From Hymenobacter sp. YC55 (GTDB lineage: Bacteria > Bacteroidota > Bacteroidia > Cytophagales > Hymenobacteraceae), in the NCBI RefSeq assembly GCF_029433095.1, contig NZ_JARNTX010000001.1:1364001-1428000 (forward strand): DNA of 64,000 nucleotides, given 5' to 3'. The position numbers were made by a program, and so were the translations under genes. Shown one piece after another: positions 43,747 to 52,785 of this stretch (within the stretch, counting starts at the first letter, position 1; every line of letters starts with the position of its first letter). The notes under the pieces are model-generated. The model ran no database searches, was not told the origin of the DNA, and worked only from the letters and a program-made list of their open reading frames with translations.

Positions 43747-43872
43747 TGTGCCCCGGGGTACAGGTGGGGGTACAAACAGGCCGATTTATCCCGACATTAC
43801 CCACTGTATGCTGACAAGTATATCAGATAAACATCCCTGTTACGCTATTAGGAGGGTTCTTTCTGTCGGGAT
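43747..43872. repeat. Inverted repeats beside the integrase gene (possible attachment region)
   Basis: TGTGCCCCGGGGTACA (43747-43762) is an almost perfect palindrome. Further right ATCCCGACA (43788-43796) and TGTCGGGAT (43864-43872) are a perfect 9-bp inverted repeat. The 43707-44109 interval has no other gene-like content except a terminator. Position next to integrase suits arm or core sites, but I could not identify a matching direct repeat at a left end. Confidence 0.45.
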
Positions 43873-43918
43873 GGATAGCGTATCACAAACAAGAGGTGAA
43901 TCCCTTCCTCTCTGCAAA

Positions 43919-43955
43919 AACCCTGTTTCTGAATAAGAGACAGGGTTTTGTTTTT
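43919..43955. terminator. Bidirectional hairpin at the right edge of the element
   Basis: AACCCTGTTTCT pairs with AGAGACAGGGTT (10-bp GC-containing core with one wobble and A/T extensions), loop GAATA; TTGTTTTT follows and AAAAA precedes, so it could stop transcripts in both directions. Confidence 0.75.
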
Positions 43956-44109
43956 AATAGCGCCCCATTTCGAGTTTCCTAAGTTTCAATTGTCCGTTAA
44001 TAGGAGTGCCTGCACTTGTAAATGCAAGCGAATACAGGAGTATCGAATAAGTGAAATATTGTTGGTAATCGTGTATTGAAATAGTTGAGGTTTAGCTATT
44101 TTAGCTAGT

Positions 44110-44568
44110 ATGAAGAAACCTCTACTCACTCTCCTCCTCGTATTATTTAGCTTGTTTGGACGTGCTCAGAGCCAGCCGGCACCATTCAAGTCAGCCAACG
44201 TCATCACGGTGCTTACGGCAGATAGTGCTGCCACTGCCCTGCATAAAATGGGGTTAGCCTTGGTAGGACAGGGGTACATGGTGGATAAAGTAGACAAGGA
44301 GTTTCTTGTTTTGGTTAGCAGGCCTCGGCAGCTAACCACCTATACAGCGCCTATTTTTCTTACCATCAGAATCAGTGCTTCGCCTACAGCACCCGCCACC
44401 TTACGGGTTATGGGCGACTATGTAATGGCCACCATGTTTGATGTGAAATTCAATCCGGTGGAATATCCTTCTCATGGCCTGCGAGGTGCCAACAGCATCA
44501 CCTTCACCGAGCTTGAGAAGTTAGCAAAGCTTTACCCCGAAGGCAAACTTGCTTACGAGCGGCACTAA
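44110..44568 (+). CDS. Secreted hypothetical protein, 152 aa
   Basis: Signal peptide MKKPLLTLLLVLFSLFGRAQ. The mature protein is a small alpha/beta domain (NVITVLTADSAATALHKMGL, IFLTIRISASPTAPATLRVM) with a final helical piece. Common shape in Bacteroidota exported proteins, no named family. First clearly chromosomal gene right of the element. Confidence 0.65.
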   Translation: MKKPLLTLLLVLFSLFGRAQSQPAPFKSANVITVLTADSAATALHKMGLALVGQGYMVDKVDKEFLVLVSRPRQLTTYTAPIFLTIRISASPTAPATLRVMGDYVMATMFDVKFNPVEYPSHGLRGANSITFTELEKLAKLYPEGKLAYERH

Positions 44569-44709
44569 GCAGTCCGTTTTCAGAGCGTTGTTAGCCAATC
44601 ATCATGATAATGAGAAGATTGGCTAAGGAAAAGCGTGCTTTATTTACGACTATATGCTTCTTGTAGAAGAGGGAAACTACATGTAGCACTCCACCAAAAA
44701 CGGATAGTT

Positions 44710-45939
44710 ATGAGCAAGCTTGCCAGTTGCTTGGCCTTACTGCTGGTTTCGGTTTTTCAACGGCCTGCCGCTTCATACTTCGATGCAGCAGAGCCGGTAG
44801 CTGCCGCTGCAAAACAGCCTATCCAAACAGGGGCCGAGCAAACTGCGCAGTACGTGCCCTTTCTGAAAGGCAAACGGGTTGGGATTCTTGGAAATCAGAC
44901 GTCGATTATCGGCAAAAGGCACTTGGTGGATAGTCTTCAGGCGCTGCAAATAAACATTGTGAAGGTGTTTGGGCCCGAGCATGGCTTTCGGGGCAATGCC
45001 AGCAACGGGGCCCACGTGCAAGACGAAGTAGACCAAGCCACCGGTATCCCAATTGTATCGTTGTACGGCGCCAAACGCAAGCCTTCCAAAGCCGACATGG
45101 ATGCCCTAGATGTTATGGTGTTTGATATTCAGGATGTGGGATGCCGCTTCTACACCAATATCAATACGCTCAGCGACGTAATGGAGGCTTGCGCGGAATC
45201 GGGTAAGGAACTGGTGATACTGGACCGGCCGAATCCAAACGGCTTTGTGGATGGACCGGTGCTAGACATGAAGCTGAAATCGGGAATTGGCAAGTTTCCT
45301 GTGCCCATCACCCATGGCATGACCATTGGCGAGTTTGCGCAAATGATAAACGGGCAAGGATGGCTGCCCAATCAAATGAAGTGCAAGCTGAAAATCATTT
45401 CCCTGAAGAACTATACGCACGCCCTCGACTACACACTGCCCGTAAGCCCTTCACCTAATCTGAATACGCAGCAATCCATCTTGCTTTATCCTTCCCTCTG
45501 CCTGTTCGAGGGGACTATTGTGAGCCAAGGCCGAGGCACGTACATGCCATTCGCAGTGCTCGGCAGCCCGGAGCTGAAAGGCAAATACAGCTTCTCGTTC
45601 ACTCCGGTAAGCATACCAGGCAAATCGGAAACACCCCTGCACCAAGACCAAGTTTGTTATGGGCTGGATTTGAGAAAGTATGATCTGACTGCTTACCGCA
45701 AGGCTGGCAAGATCAACCTCAACTGGCTGCTAGAGATGTACAAAGCGTATCCAGCTAAAGAGAAGTTCTTTGATAGAAACCAGAGCAAACAGATGGGCAG
45801 CATTGATGCGCTGGCCGGTACTACGGTTCTGAAAGAGCAGATTATAGCAGGCAAAAGCGAGCAGGAAATTCGTAAAACGTGGGAGCCGCAGCTTTCTGCC
45901 TACAAGGTCATGCGCAAGAAATACACACTATATCCCTGA
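44710..45939 (+). CDS. namZ: Exo-beta-N-acetylmuramidase NamZ (DUF1343)
   Basis: A 409-residue DUF1343 protein. By family work NamZ removes terminal N-acetylmuramic acid from peptidoglycan glycan ends for recycling. The sequence shows the family motifs HGFRGNASNGAHVQDEVDQA, VMVFDIQDVGCRFYTNINTL and PNPNGFVDGP, GRGTYMPFAVLG. N-terminal hydrophobic stretch (LASCLALLLVSVF) is a signal peptide. ATG 44710 gives that signal; upstream residues from 44635 are not needed. Confidence 0.88.
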   Translation: MSKLASCLALLLVSVFQRPAASYFDAAEPVAAAAKQPIQTGAEQTAQYVPFLKGKRVGILGNQTSIIGKRHLVDSLQALQINIVKVFGPEHGFRGNASNGAHVQDEVDQATGIPIVSLYGAKRKPSKADMDALDVMVFDIQDVGCRFYTNINTLSDVMEACAESGKELVILDRPNPNGFVDGPVLDMKLKSGIGKFPVPITHGMTIGEFAQMINGQGWLPNQMKCKLKIISLKNYTHALDYTLPVSPSPNLNTQQSILLYPSLCLFEGTIVSQGRGTYMPFAVLGSPELKGKYSFSFTPVSIPGKSETPLHQDQVCYGLDLRKYDLTAYRKAGKINLNWLLEMYKAYPAKEKFFDRNQSKQMGSIDALAGTTVLKEQIIAGKSEQEIRKTWEPQLSAYKVMRKKYTLYP

Positions 45940-46047
45940 GCTATAAGCAAATCATCGGGTATGAAGCTGCTTGTTTTACAGCGGCCTGCGAAAGGTGCTT
46001 TGCACAAGAATACGACGTGGTTACTTCTGTCTTAAGTAGCTTTCAGC

Positions 46048-46896
46048 TTACTGCGTAGGCCCGGTATCAACGCGAGACTCCACGGCGCGCTGCGTTGCAA
46101 CGGGCACAGCCGATAGCAAGTCGTAGCCAGTAGCAGCTTCAATAGCATCGACGGTGGTGCGGTAGCTTGCCCAATCCGTGTTCAGGGAATTGTTGTTGGG
46201 CGTATCGACGGCAATGATACGCGTGCTGCTGCCGACGCGGCTTGCGTCATCCGAGCCTTCTGGCAGCACGACGATAACCTTCCAGATGCGTTTTGGCACG
46301 GTGATGCGGCCATTATCCAGCGTCGACTTGGCGCCGTTCGAGCCTGTGCCCCCAGTGCCGTACTGCCCCATAATGATGTAGAGCTCGTTGCCAGCTTTGG
46401 CGAGCGTGCGGCAGTATTCCTCTAAGTCGCCCCAAGTCTGCTGGTTGTTGTTGGGGGCTTGCGGTATCATATTGGTCATGAGGAAGGTAGCCGAGTTGTC
46501 GGCCACCGTTTTGGTGCGGTCGGCCGAGGGGCAGTTGTGGCCCCGGTCGAAGCCTGAACCCGTGTAGCTGCTACTCTGTGCTTGGTACCAACCTGCCGGT
46601 AAAGAGGCATCGGCCCGAAAATCATCCTGACGAGCGGCGCTGCCTAGCCATTCGGTGCTTAGGTGCCAACTCACCCAGTTCGGAATGCCCCGGTCGCGGT
46701 GGTAGGAGAGCGTGTACTGCGGCTTGCTAAGCAGATAATTGGTAGGCTGATTCACGTCGGCAGTGGCGCCGCTGGGGTTGCCAAGGGCCAAGTGGTCGGG
46801 GGCTGGTTCGGCGGTATCGTCTGATTCGCAGCCGGCAAGTAAGGCCAACAGCAGGCAGGGCAACAGAAAACGGAAGCGGGAAAAAGCTAGCATCAT
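46048..46896 (-). CDS. DNA/RNA non-specific endonuclease, lipoprotein
   Basis: A 282-residue nuclease of the NUC/His-Me-finger type. Signal and lipobox LLALLAGCESD (Cys about 23). Catalytic motif DRGH (Asp117-His120, GFDRGHNCPSADR) with the conserved Asn and Gln-Trp in NMIPQAPNNNQQTWGDLE. It would act outside the cytoplasm, at the membrane surface, scavenging DNA or RNA. ATG at 46896 or the next ATG at 46893 are equivalent. Confidence 0.88.
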   Translation of the reverse strand: MMLAFSRFRFLLPCLLLALLAGCESDDTAEPAPDHLALGNPSGATADVNQPTNYLLSKPQYTLSYHRDRGIPNWVSWHLSTEWLGSAARQDDFRADASLPAGWYQAQSSSYTGSGFDRGHNCPSADRTKTVADNSATFLMTNMIPQAPNNNQQTWGDLEEYCRTLAKAGNELYIIMGQYGTGGTGSNGAKSTLDNGRITVPKRIWKVIVVLPEGSDDASRVGSSTRIIAVDTPNNNSLNTDWASYRTTVDAIEAATGYDLLSAVPVATQRAVESRVDTGPTQ

Positions 46897-47128
46897 AGGG
46901 CAAAGGTAAAGCGACGCTAGTTAGGTGCCGTTGGGCACATAGCACTAACCTTCCCTCTGGCTGTACTAGGAATTTGAAGTGTATCTCAACCAACTGATAA
47001 AGCTGGCGGCAGCTTGTGAAATATAGTTGATGCTACCTCACTAAAACTGTTGCTCGTCACGTTAGCTCAGCGCAAAGGATTACTTCCTTTACTATCCTAT
47101 CGTCCTTTCACTATTTACTTTCTTATCT

Positions 47129-47815
47129 ATGCTTTCTCGCGTCTTATTGCTGAGCAGCCTATTTCTGCTCGGAAAAAATTTTACCGCTGCCGCCCAAACG
47201 ACTCCAGTTGAATCTGTAGCACCGGTTGCTCTGAATGAAACCGCCGCCACATCTAGGGCAGTCCTATTTAAGTTAGGCACAGGATTAATTCGCGGTGCAG
47301 AATTTAGCGGCTATGCAGGGGTGACCTTGCCCTTCGCAGTTGGTGCTGAGTACGCTGTGAAGCCGGGTTGGAATATCTACGTTAATGGAGTTACAGGCAT
47401 CAATGCAGGTGGCGGACAAAATTCGTTTGACAGGTCCAGGTATGTGTATTTACGCACAGTAAGTGCTGATCTTGGCGTACGGCGCTATTACAACCAGGAA
47501 AAGCGGCGGAAGAACGGAAGGTCTACCGGTCCATTCACTGGCAATTATGTAGCCTTGCAATCAAGTAGTAATTGGGATAACAATTTGTACTACAACCGAG
47601 GCTTGCGGTATGATTACAGCAACTTAGTTGCTCTCTGGGGAATGCAACGGCGACTCGGAGGCCACGGGTTGGTAGATGCCTACGCTGGTGGTGGTATTGC
47701 CAACGATGAACAGGTTTATCGTGAACTGACTAATAATTATTACAGCTATAAATACAAACGCTTTCCACCAAGGCTAGATCTGGAGCTTGGAGTTAAACTA
47801 AGCCTAGTATTCTAA
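47129..47815 (+). CDS. Secreted outer-membrane barrel-like protein, 228 aa
   Basis: Signal peptide MLSRVLLLSSLFLLGKNFTA ending near AAAQ. The body alternates strands and glycine (FSGYAGVTLPFAVGAEYAVK, NIYVNGVTGINAGGGQ, YVALQSSSNWDNNLYYNRG) and ends DLELGVKLSLVF, a typical last strand of an outer-membrane barrel. Function unknown. Terminator immediately after. Confidence 0.7.
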   Translation: MLSRVLLLSSLFLLGKNFTAAAQTTPVESVAPVALNETAATSRAVLFKLGTGLIRGAEFSGYAGVTLPFAVGAEYAVKPGWNIYVNGVTGINAGGGQNSFDRSRYVYLRTVSADLGVRRYYNQEKRRKNGRSTGPFTGNYVALQSSSNWDNNLYYNRGLRYDYSNLVALWGMQRRLGGHGLVDAYAGGGIANDEQVYRELTNNYYSYKYKRFPPRLDLELGVKLSLVF

Positions 47816-47829
47816 CCCATGTGAAACAC

Positions 47830-47864
47830 AAAAAGCGCCTCTTTGTACTAAAGAGGCGCTTTTT
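47830..47864. terminator. Perfect bidirectional terminator
   Basis: AAAAAGCGCCTCTTT (47830-47844) and AAAGAGGCGCTTTTT (47850-47864) are perfect 15-bp complements. It separates the barrel gene from the convergent aldo/keto reductase gene. Confidence 0.9.
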
Positions 47865-47904
47865 GTAGCCATAAATTGATTTCCAGCTTGGAAGGCAGAC
47901 AACC

Positions 47905-48930
47905 TTATACCGGCAGCGGATTGAGTTGGGGTAGGTTACGCTGGTGCCAGTAGGGGTAGATCGGGGGCGTGTCGCTTACTTTGTCGAGGCGGGCTACTTG
48001 CTCGGGCGTGAGGTTCCAGCCAACCGCGCCTAGGTTTTCGCGTAGCTGCTCCTCATTGCGCGCACCAAACACCAGACTTGTAACGGTTGGGCGCTGCAAC
48101 AGCCAGTTGAGCGCCACCTGCGCCACCGACTTGTTGGTTTCGGCCGCTAGCTCGTCGAGCACATCTACAATGTTGTATTGCAGTTCTTCTGGTACGTCGG
48201 GGCCTTGGCCGCCGCCTTGCTGCAAGCGGCTGCTAGCCGGAATGGGCTGGCCCCGCCTTACTTTGCCGCTGAGGCGCCCACTTGCCAGCGGTGACCAAAC
48301 AACAGCTCCCACGCCCTGATCCAGCGCCAGGGGCATCAGTTCCCACTCATATTCGCGGTTGATGAGCGAATAGTATACTTGATGGGCGATATACCGCGCC
48401 CAGCCATAGCGCTCCGACACCGAAAGCGACTTCATGAGGTGCCAGCCCGAAAAGTTGGAGCAAGCAATGTAGCGCACTTTACCACTTTGCACGAGGTCGT
48501 CGAGCGCGCGCAAGGTTTCCTGAACTGGAGTGCGCCCATCGAAGCCGTGCAGGTAGTACACGTCGATGTAGTCGGTTTGTAGGCGGCGCAGGCTGTCTTC
48601 GCAGGCTTTAACCAAGTGCAGGCGCGACGAGCCGAAGTCGTTGGGTCCTTCACCCATGGGGAAGGTGGCTTTAGTGCCAATGAGTACCTCTTGGCGGCGG
48701 CCGTTCAGCGCCTCCCCAAAGATTTCCTCGGCCATGCCCTGGGAGTAGACGTTGGCCGTGTCGAAGAAGTTGACGCCTGCTTCCAGGCAAATATCCAGCA
48801 GCCGGCGTGCCTCGGCTACATCGGTGCTGCCCCAGGCTTTGAAAAACTCGTTGCCGCCCCCAAACGTGGCCGTGCCAAAACTCAGGACGGGTACATGCAG
48901 CCCCGAAGCTCCTAGTTGTCTGTATTCCAT
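47905..48930 (-). CDS. Aldo/keto reductase
   Basis: A 341-residue (alpha/beta)8 NADPH oxidoreductase. Motifs: MEYRQLGASGLHVPVLSFGT at the start, DTANVYSQGMAEEIFGEAL with the catalytic Asp and Tyr, IGTKATFPMG with Lys, YLHGFDGRTP with His and IACSNFSGWH, plus FGARNEEQLRENLGA for cofactor binding. Substrate unknown. Full length; ATG 48930. Confidence 0.9.
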   Translation of the reverse strand: MEYRQLGASGLHVPVLSFGTATFGGGNEFFKAWGSTDVAEARRLLDICLEAGVNFFDTANVYSQGMAEEIFGEALNGRRQEVLIGTKATFPMGEGPNDFGSSRLHLVKACEDSLRRLQTDYIDVYYLHGFDGRTPVQETLRALDDLVQSGKVRYIACSNFSGWHLMKSLSVSERYGWARYIAHQVYYSLINREYEWELMPLALDQGVGAVVWSPLASGRLSGKVRRGQPIPASSRLQQGGGQGPDVPEELQYNIVDVLDELAAETNKSVAQVALNWLLQRPTVTSLVFGARNEEQLRENLGAVGWNLTPEQVARLDKVSDTPPIYPYWHQRNLPQLNPLPV

Positions 48931-49107
48931 GATCTGTCTTGAAGTAGAAGGACAATGAAAGCAAGAACAGCTAAGCGTGTGCTTGGTTGCGGGCTGCGCA
49001 GAAATTGAGGGAAGGATTCCTGTGTTTATAAACGCACCACGTGCCGTTGAGTGGAGGAAAGCCCTTGCATAGTAGCACCTGTTTGTACCTATCGAGGCTA
49101 TGCAAGG

Positions 49108-51606
49108 CTAGTTGCCGCCTTCGCCTTTCTTCTGGTCGTCGTTGCGGATGCTTTTGCGGGGCCGGGCCGGGTCGGAGCTGGTGGCGCCGAACTGGTAGTT
49201 GAAGCTAAGCCGGATAGCGCGGTTGTAAGCGTAGGTGTCGCTGCGGAGAGAATAGCTATCCGGAACGGCGAGGTCGGTGCGGAAAAGGATGGTGCGGGAG
49301 AAGGGGTTTTCTAAGTTGAGCGTGAGGCTGCCTTTCTTCTCGAATAGTTCCTTTTTCACGGATAGCGTGTGCGTCTGGAAGCCGCTAGCGTCGCCTTGCA
49401 GCAGGATGCGCCGCGAGTTCACGTACATCGACGCTTGGAGGCTGTAGCCGTGCTCAAACGTCCAGGCCGAGGTCAAGTTGCCGTTGTACATCAGGCCCTG
49501 GTTGCCGACGCTGAGAAGTGGACTTTTCACTGTGAGGTAGAAGGCGTTTACGGTGGCGTTAAGGGTCCACTTTGGGTTCGGCTTTGTGGAGCCCGTCACG
49601 CTTAGGCCGTAGGTGGAGCGGCGTGCCACGTTCTGAAACGTATTGTAGAGTACGCTGGTGTTGGTGGTATCGTCGGGGAATATGGCACGGGCCGGTAGCG
49701 TAGTGGACACGTTCTGGATAGCATTATTGGTTTGCCGCCAGTAACCCGACAGGTTCAGGGTGCTGCTTTTGTGGCTGGTGCTGTAGCCAAGCTCGTAAGC
49801 ATCGGTTAGTTCAGCACGCAGGTTGGGGTTGCCGGAGGAAGCCGAGCGGCCGTTGTTTACGTTGAGGTAGGGGTTGAGTAACCAAATGGAGGGCCGCTGA
49901 ATGCGCCGGGTATAACTGATCTTCAGTTTCTGAGCTTTATCGGCCCCAAAATCCCGCGAGAAAAGCAAGTTCGGGACAATGTTGGTGTATTGCTGCCTAA
50001 CATTGGCTTCAGAGCTCACAAAGTCGCCGGTCACGCGTGTGTGTTCCACTCGGGTGCCAGCCTTGAAGCTGTACACCTTCCGCACGCTGAAGCCATAGGA
50101 AAGGTAGCCCGCGTACACATCTTGGCTGTAGTCAAATTGGTTGGAGCGGGAAGGAACCTGCACCAAGCCCCGGCCATTGAGGCTATCGGCTGCAATAACA
50201 TAGTCGCTGCCAGCGGTGCGCAGAATAGCCTTGCTCCCTACCTCTAGCAAACCGGTACTGTCGGTGGGTTGGGCGTAATCAACTTGAAGGGTAAGCTCGC
50301 GGTTGCGGCTGGTATTCACGTTGGTTTCGCGGTAGTCTATGCCTTCGCCGCGGGTCTGGTTCAGAAAATAGGCTTGCCGGCCCACACTCGTGCTTAGCAA
50401 ACCAAGCACGCTCAACTCTTGCCGCGGCTGCTTGCCTGTGTGCGTGTACCCGGCATTGACGTCCACACTCGGGAAACGGTTGTCGGCGTACGGCCACTCA
50501 ACGTCGCGGCTGTAGGCCTCGTCGAGTAAACTAGGAGCCAGGTAGGTGGACGTAACGGTGCGGGTGCCGCGGTAGCGAAACAGTTCGGTGTTGGCGCCGA
50601 GTGTCAGCACGTCTTTCTCGGTCAGGTCGTAGTCGAGGTTCAGGCGGCCGGTAATTCCTTGATTGTAATTGCGGGTGAAAGTGCGTTGGTTGAGTTCGGC
50701 AAACTCGCTGGGCGCCAGCACATCGGTGCGGCTGATTACGCTGCGGTAGCGGTTGTAGTAAGCCGCCAGCCCAAGTTCCGACGTCACGGCCAACTTGCCG
50801 CGGCGGCTGTTGAGGCTGGTGTTTAGGCTGTTGTTCATATTGCCTGCCGTGGCCGTGAAAGAGCCCGTAGTACCCGAAGCAGCATTCTTTTTCAGGATGA
50901 TGTTGATGATGCCGCCCGAGCCTTCGGCGTCATACTTGGCCGAAGGGCTGGTAATAACTTCCACCGATTTCACTTGGTCGGCGGGCAGGCGGCGCAGGGC
51001 ATCGGCAATGTTGTTGGCGAGCATGCCGCTAGGTTTGCCATTGATGAGCACCCGCACGCTGGTTGAGCCACGCAGTTCCGGGTTGCCATCGGGGTCTAGG
51101 CTGAGCATCGGCACTTTTTTCAGCAGGTCGGCAGCGGTGCCTCCGGTGTTGCTCTGATCTTTTTCGGCGTTGTACACCAAGCGGTCCGCTTTGTTTTCGA
51201 CAAGCTCCCGCTCGCCAGTGACCTTTACTTCGCCGAGCTGCTGCGCAGTAGGCACCAGCAAGAAGGTCTCTAGCTTTGGCGAACTACTGCCCACTTGAAT
51301 ATGCTCCACAACCTTGGTTTCGAACCCAACGAAGCTAATAGACAACTTATATTCGCCGGCAGCCACTTTCGGAAACGAAAACTTGCCTCCCGTGTCGCAG
51401 ACGCTACTAGCCACCACAGCCCCCGAGGTTTGGGTGAGCAAGGCCACAGTAGCAAACTCGACGGGCTGCTTGGTAGTAGCATGAAGCACAGTGCCCACGA
51501 GTTGGCCCTGGCTGGTAGCACTTGAGGCAGCGGCGGGTACTTGCCCCTGGACTAGAAGTGGCTGGCCGAGTGCTAATAAGGCGAGGGTAGGTAATAAGTA
51601 CTTCAT
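49108..51606 (-). CDS. TonB-dependent receptor with carboxypeptidase-like domain
   Basis: An 832-residue outer-membrane protein. Signal peptide MKYLLPTLALLALGQPLLVQ. Residues about 34-110 form a CarboxypepD_reg-like domain (GQLVGTVLHATTKQPVEFAT, FSFPKVAAGEYKLSISFVGF), followed by a plug (GTAADLLKKVPMLSLDPDGN, STSVRVLINGKPSGMLANNI, VKSVEVITSPSAKYDAEGSG) and a 22-strand barrel of the OMP_b-brl_3 type that ends IRLSFNYQFG. Imports or exports a nutrient or peptide; the substrate is unknown. ATG 51606 gives the signal peptide. Confidence 0.9.
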   Translation of the reverse strand: MKYLLPTLALLALGQPLLVQGQVPAAASSATSQGQLVGTVLHATTKQPVEFATVALLTQTSGAVVASSVCDTGGKFSFPKVAAGEYKLSISFVGFETKVVEHIQVGSSSPKLETFLLVPTAQQLGEVKVTGERELVENKADRLVYNAEKDQSNTGGTAADLLKKVPMLSLDPDGNPELRGSTSVRVLINGKPSGMLANNIADALRRLPADQVKSVEVITSPSAKYDAEGSGGIINIILKKNAASGTTGSFTATAGNMNNSLNTSLNSRRGKLAVTSELGLAAYYNRYRSVISRTDVLAPSEFAELNQRTFTRNYNQGITGRLNLDYDLTEKDVLTLGANTELFRYRGTRTVTSTYLAPSLLDEAYSRDVEWPYADNRFPSVDVNAGYTHTGKQPRQELSVLGLLSTSVGRQAYFLNQTRGEGIDYRETNVNTSRNRELTLQVDYAQPTDSTGLLEVGSKAILRTAGSDYVIAADSLNGRGLVQVPSRSNQFDYSQDVYAGYLSYGFSVRKVYSFKAGTRVEHTRVTGDFVSSEANVRQQYTNIVPNLLFSRDFGADKAQKLKISYTRRIQRPSIWLLNPYLNVNNGRSASSGNPNLRAELTDAYELGYSTSHKSSTLNLSGYWRQTNNAIQNVSTTLPARAIFPDDTTNTSVLYNTFQNVARRSTYGLSVTGSTKPNPKWTLNATVNAFYLTVKSPLLSVGNQGLMYNGNLTSAWTFEHGYSLQASMYVNSRRILLQGDASGFQTHTLSVKKELFEKKGSLTLNLENPFSRTILFRTDLAVPDSYSLRSDTYAYNRAIRLSFNYQFGATSSDPARPRKSIRNDDQKKGEGGN

Positions 51607-52201
51607 GAATAGATAGTTGAGGGGTTTTGGCGGCTTTGGAAAAGGCACGCGAATGAGCGGCTGCCGGCAGTGAAGCAGGCAGAACAGATGACCAGAAGAA
51701 GTGAAAGCAGCTCTAAGCCCGCGCAGGGTAGCAGTCTAGAAGCCCGGTATGGCTACTTAGCTTGCTCCTGAAACCAGTGGCGCACACCAGCGGTGAAAGG
51801 TGAATTGTGTGACATCGAATTAGGTGGCGCTTCGATGTCGGGTTGCAGTGCACGGTGCGAGAAAGGGTAGTTTTTCCGGAAGTTGAAAGGAATACTTCCG
51901 CTCAAGTCAAACGTTACAGCCAACAGCAAACTTTTTTCTATCCGCGGAAAACAGCTGGAGCTTCTTCTATTCCCATTTGAGGTAGGTTCGCTGTTGCGCA
52001 AATGGCTGTTCATGTCCACTTCCTTGGAAGAAACCCTGATAAGCCTCTGGCATGGGTGAACGAAAGCAATAATCCAAGTAGGGTTATCCACGCAATACCT
52101 TGAATCGTTGAAAGGCAAAGCTATTCTGGTGTCTTAACCTAAAACGTAGCGCCTTAAACCAGACCAGCAGCTCTGTTATTCGCAACTAGCCTGTTCTACT
52201 T
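51607..52201. other. Intergenic region, 595 bases, with a doubtful minus-strand frame
   Basis: Between the TonB receptor and the RNA ligase-like gene. A frame on the reverse strand (51753-52118, 121 codons) has a protein-like end (SIPFNFRKNYPFSHRALQPD) but no recognisable domain or start context; it is kept as possible only. Confidence 0.3.
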
Positions 52202-52756
52202 ATGCATACGCTTTATCTAGTGGCCGTACTCCCGCCCGAACCTGTGTTTTCGCAAGTCTGGGCTATGAAACAGGAGGTACACCACCTCACGGGCAGCCGC
52301 AACGCCGTACGCCTGCCGCCGCACATCACCTTGATACCACCTATCCGTCAGCCCGACGAGTTCGAGGCCAAATGCGCCGCCACCCTCATCGATTTTGCCG
52401 CTACCCAAACGGCATTCACAGTGGGCTTGCATGATTTCGCTTGGTTCGGTAACCGAACCCTGTTTGTGCACGTGAGTGAGGCCGGACCCATAAAGGCCTT
52501 CCACGTGGCCCTAACCGACTGGTGTGCCACTCACTTGCCAGACGTTCCGCGCGAAAAGCGGCCGTTCACGCCACACATGACCTTAGCTACCCGCGACTTG
52601 CCAGCCGCGCAAGTACCTGAGTTGCGTCAGCTTTTTTCGGCACGCCCTTACGCCGCCACGTTTCCCGTGCAAACCCTCACTCTGTTTCGTCACGATGGCC
52701 AGCAATGGCAGCCACGGGCCACTATCGCGCTGCCAAACCAGAGTAAAACAAGCTAA
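52202..52756 (+). CDS. 2'-5' RNA ligase-family protein (LigT-like)
   Basis: A 184-residue 2H phosphoesterase. The two catalytic HxT motifs are PPHITLI (about residue 41) and TPHMTLA (about 122). Family members hydrolyse or ligate cyclic and 2'-5' RNA phosphates. Begins MHTLYLVAVLPPEPVFSQVW. No close partner. Confidence 0.85.
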   Translation: MHTLYLVAVLPPEPVFSQVWAMKQEVHHLTGSRNAVRLPPHITLIPPIRQPDEFEAKCAATLIDFAATQTAFTVGLHDFAWFGNRTLFVHVSEAGPIKAFHVALTDWCATHLPDVPREKRPFTPHMTLATRDLPAAQVPELRQLFSARPYAATFPVQTLTLFRHDGQQWQPRATIALPNQSKTS

Positions 52757-52785
52757 ATAGACGAGAATAAGAGTTTGATAGGCGG

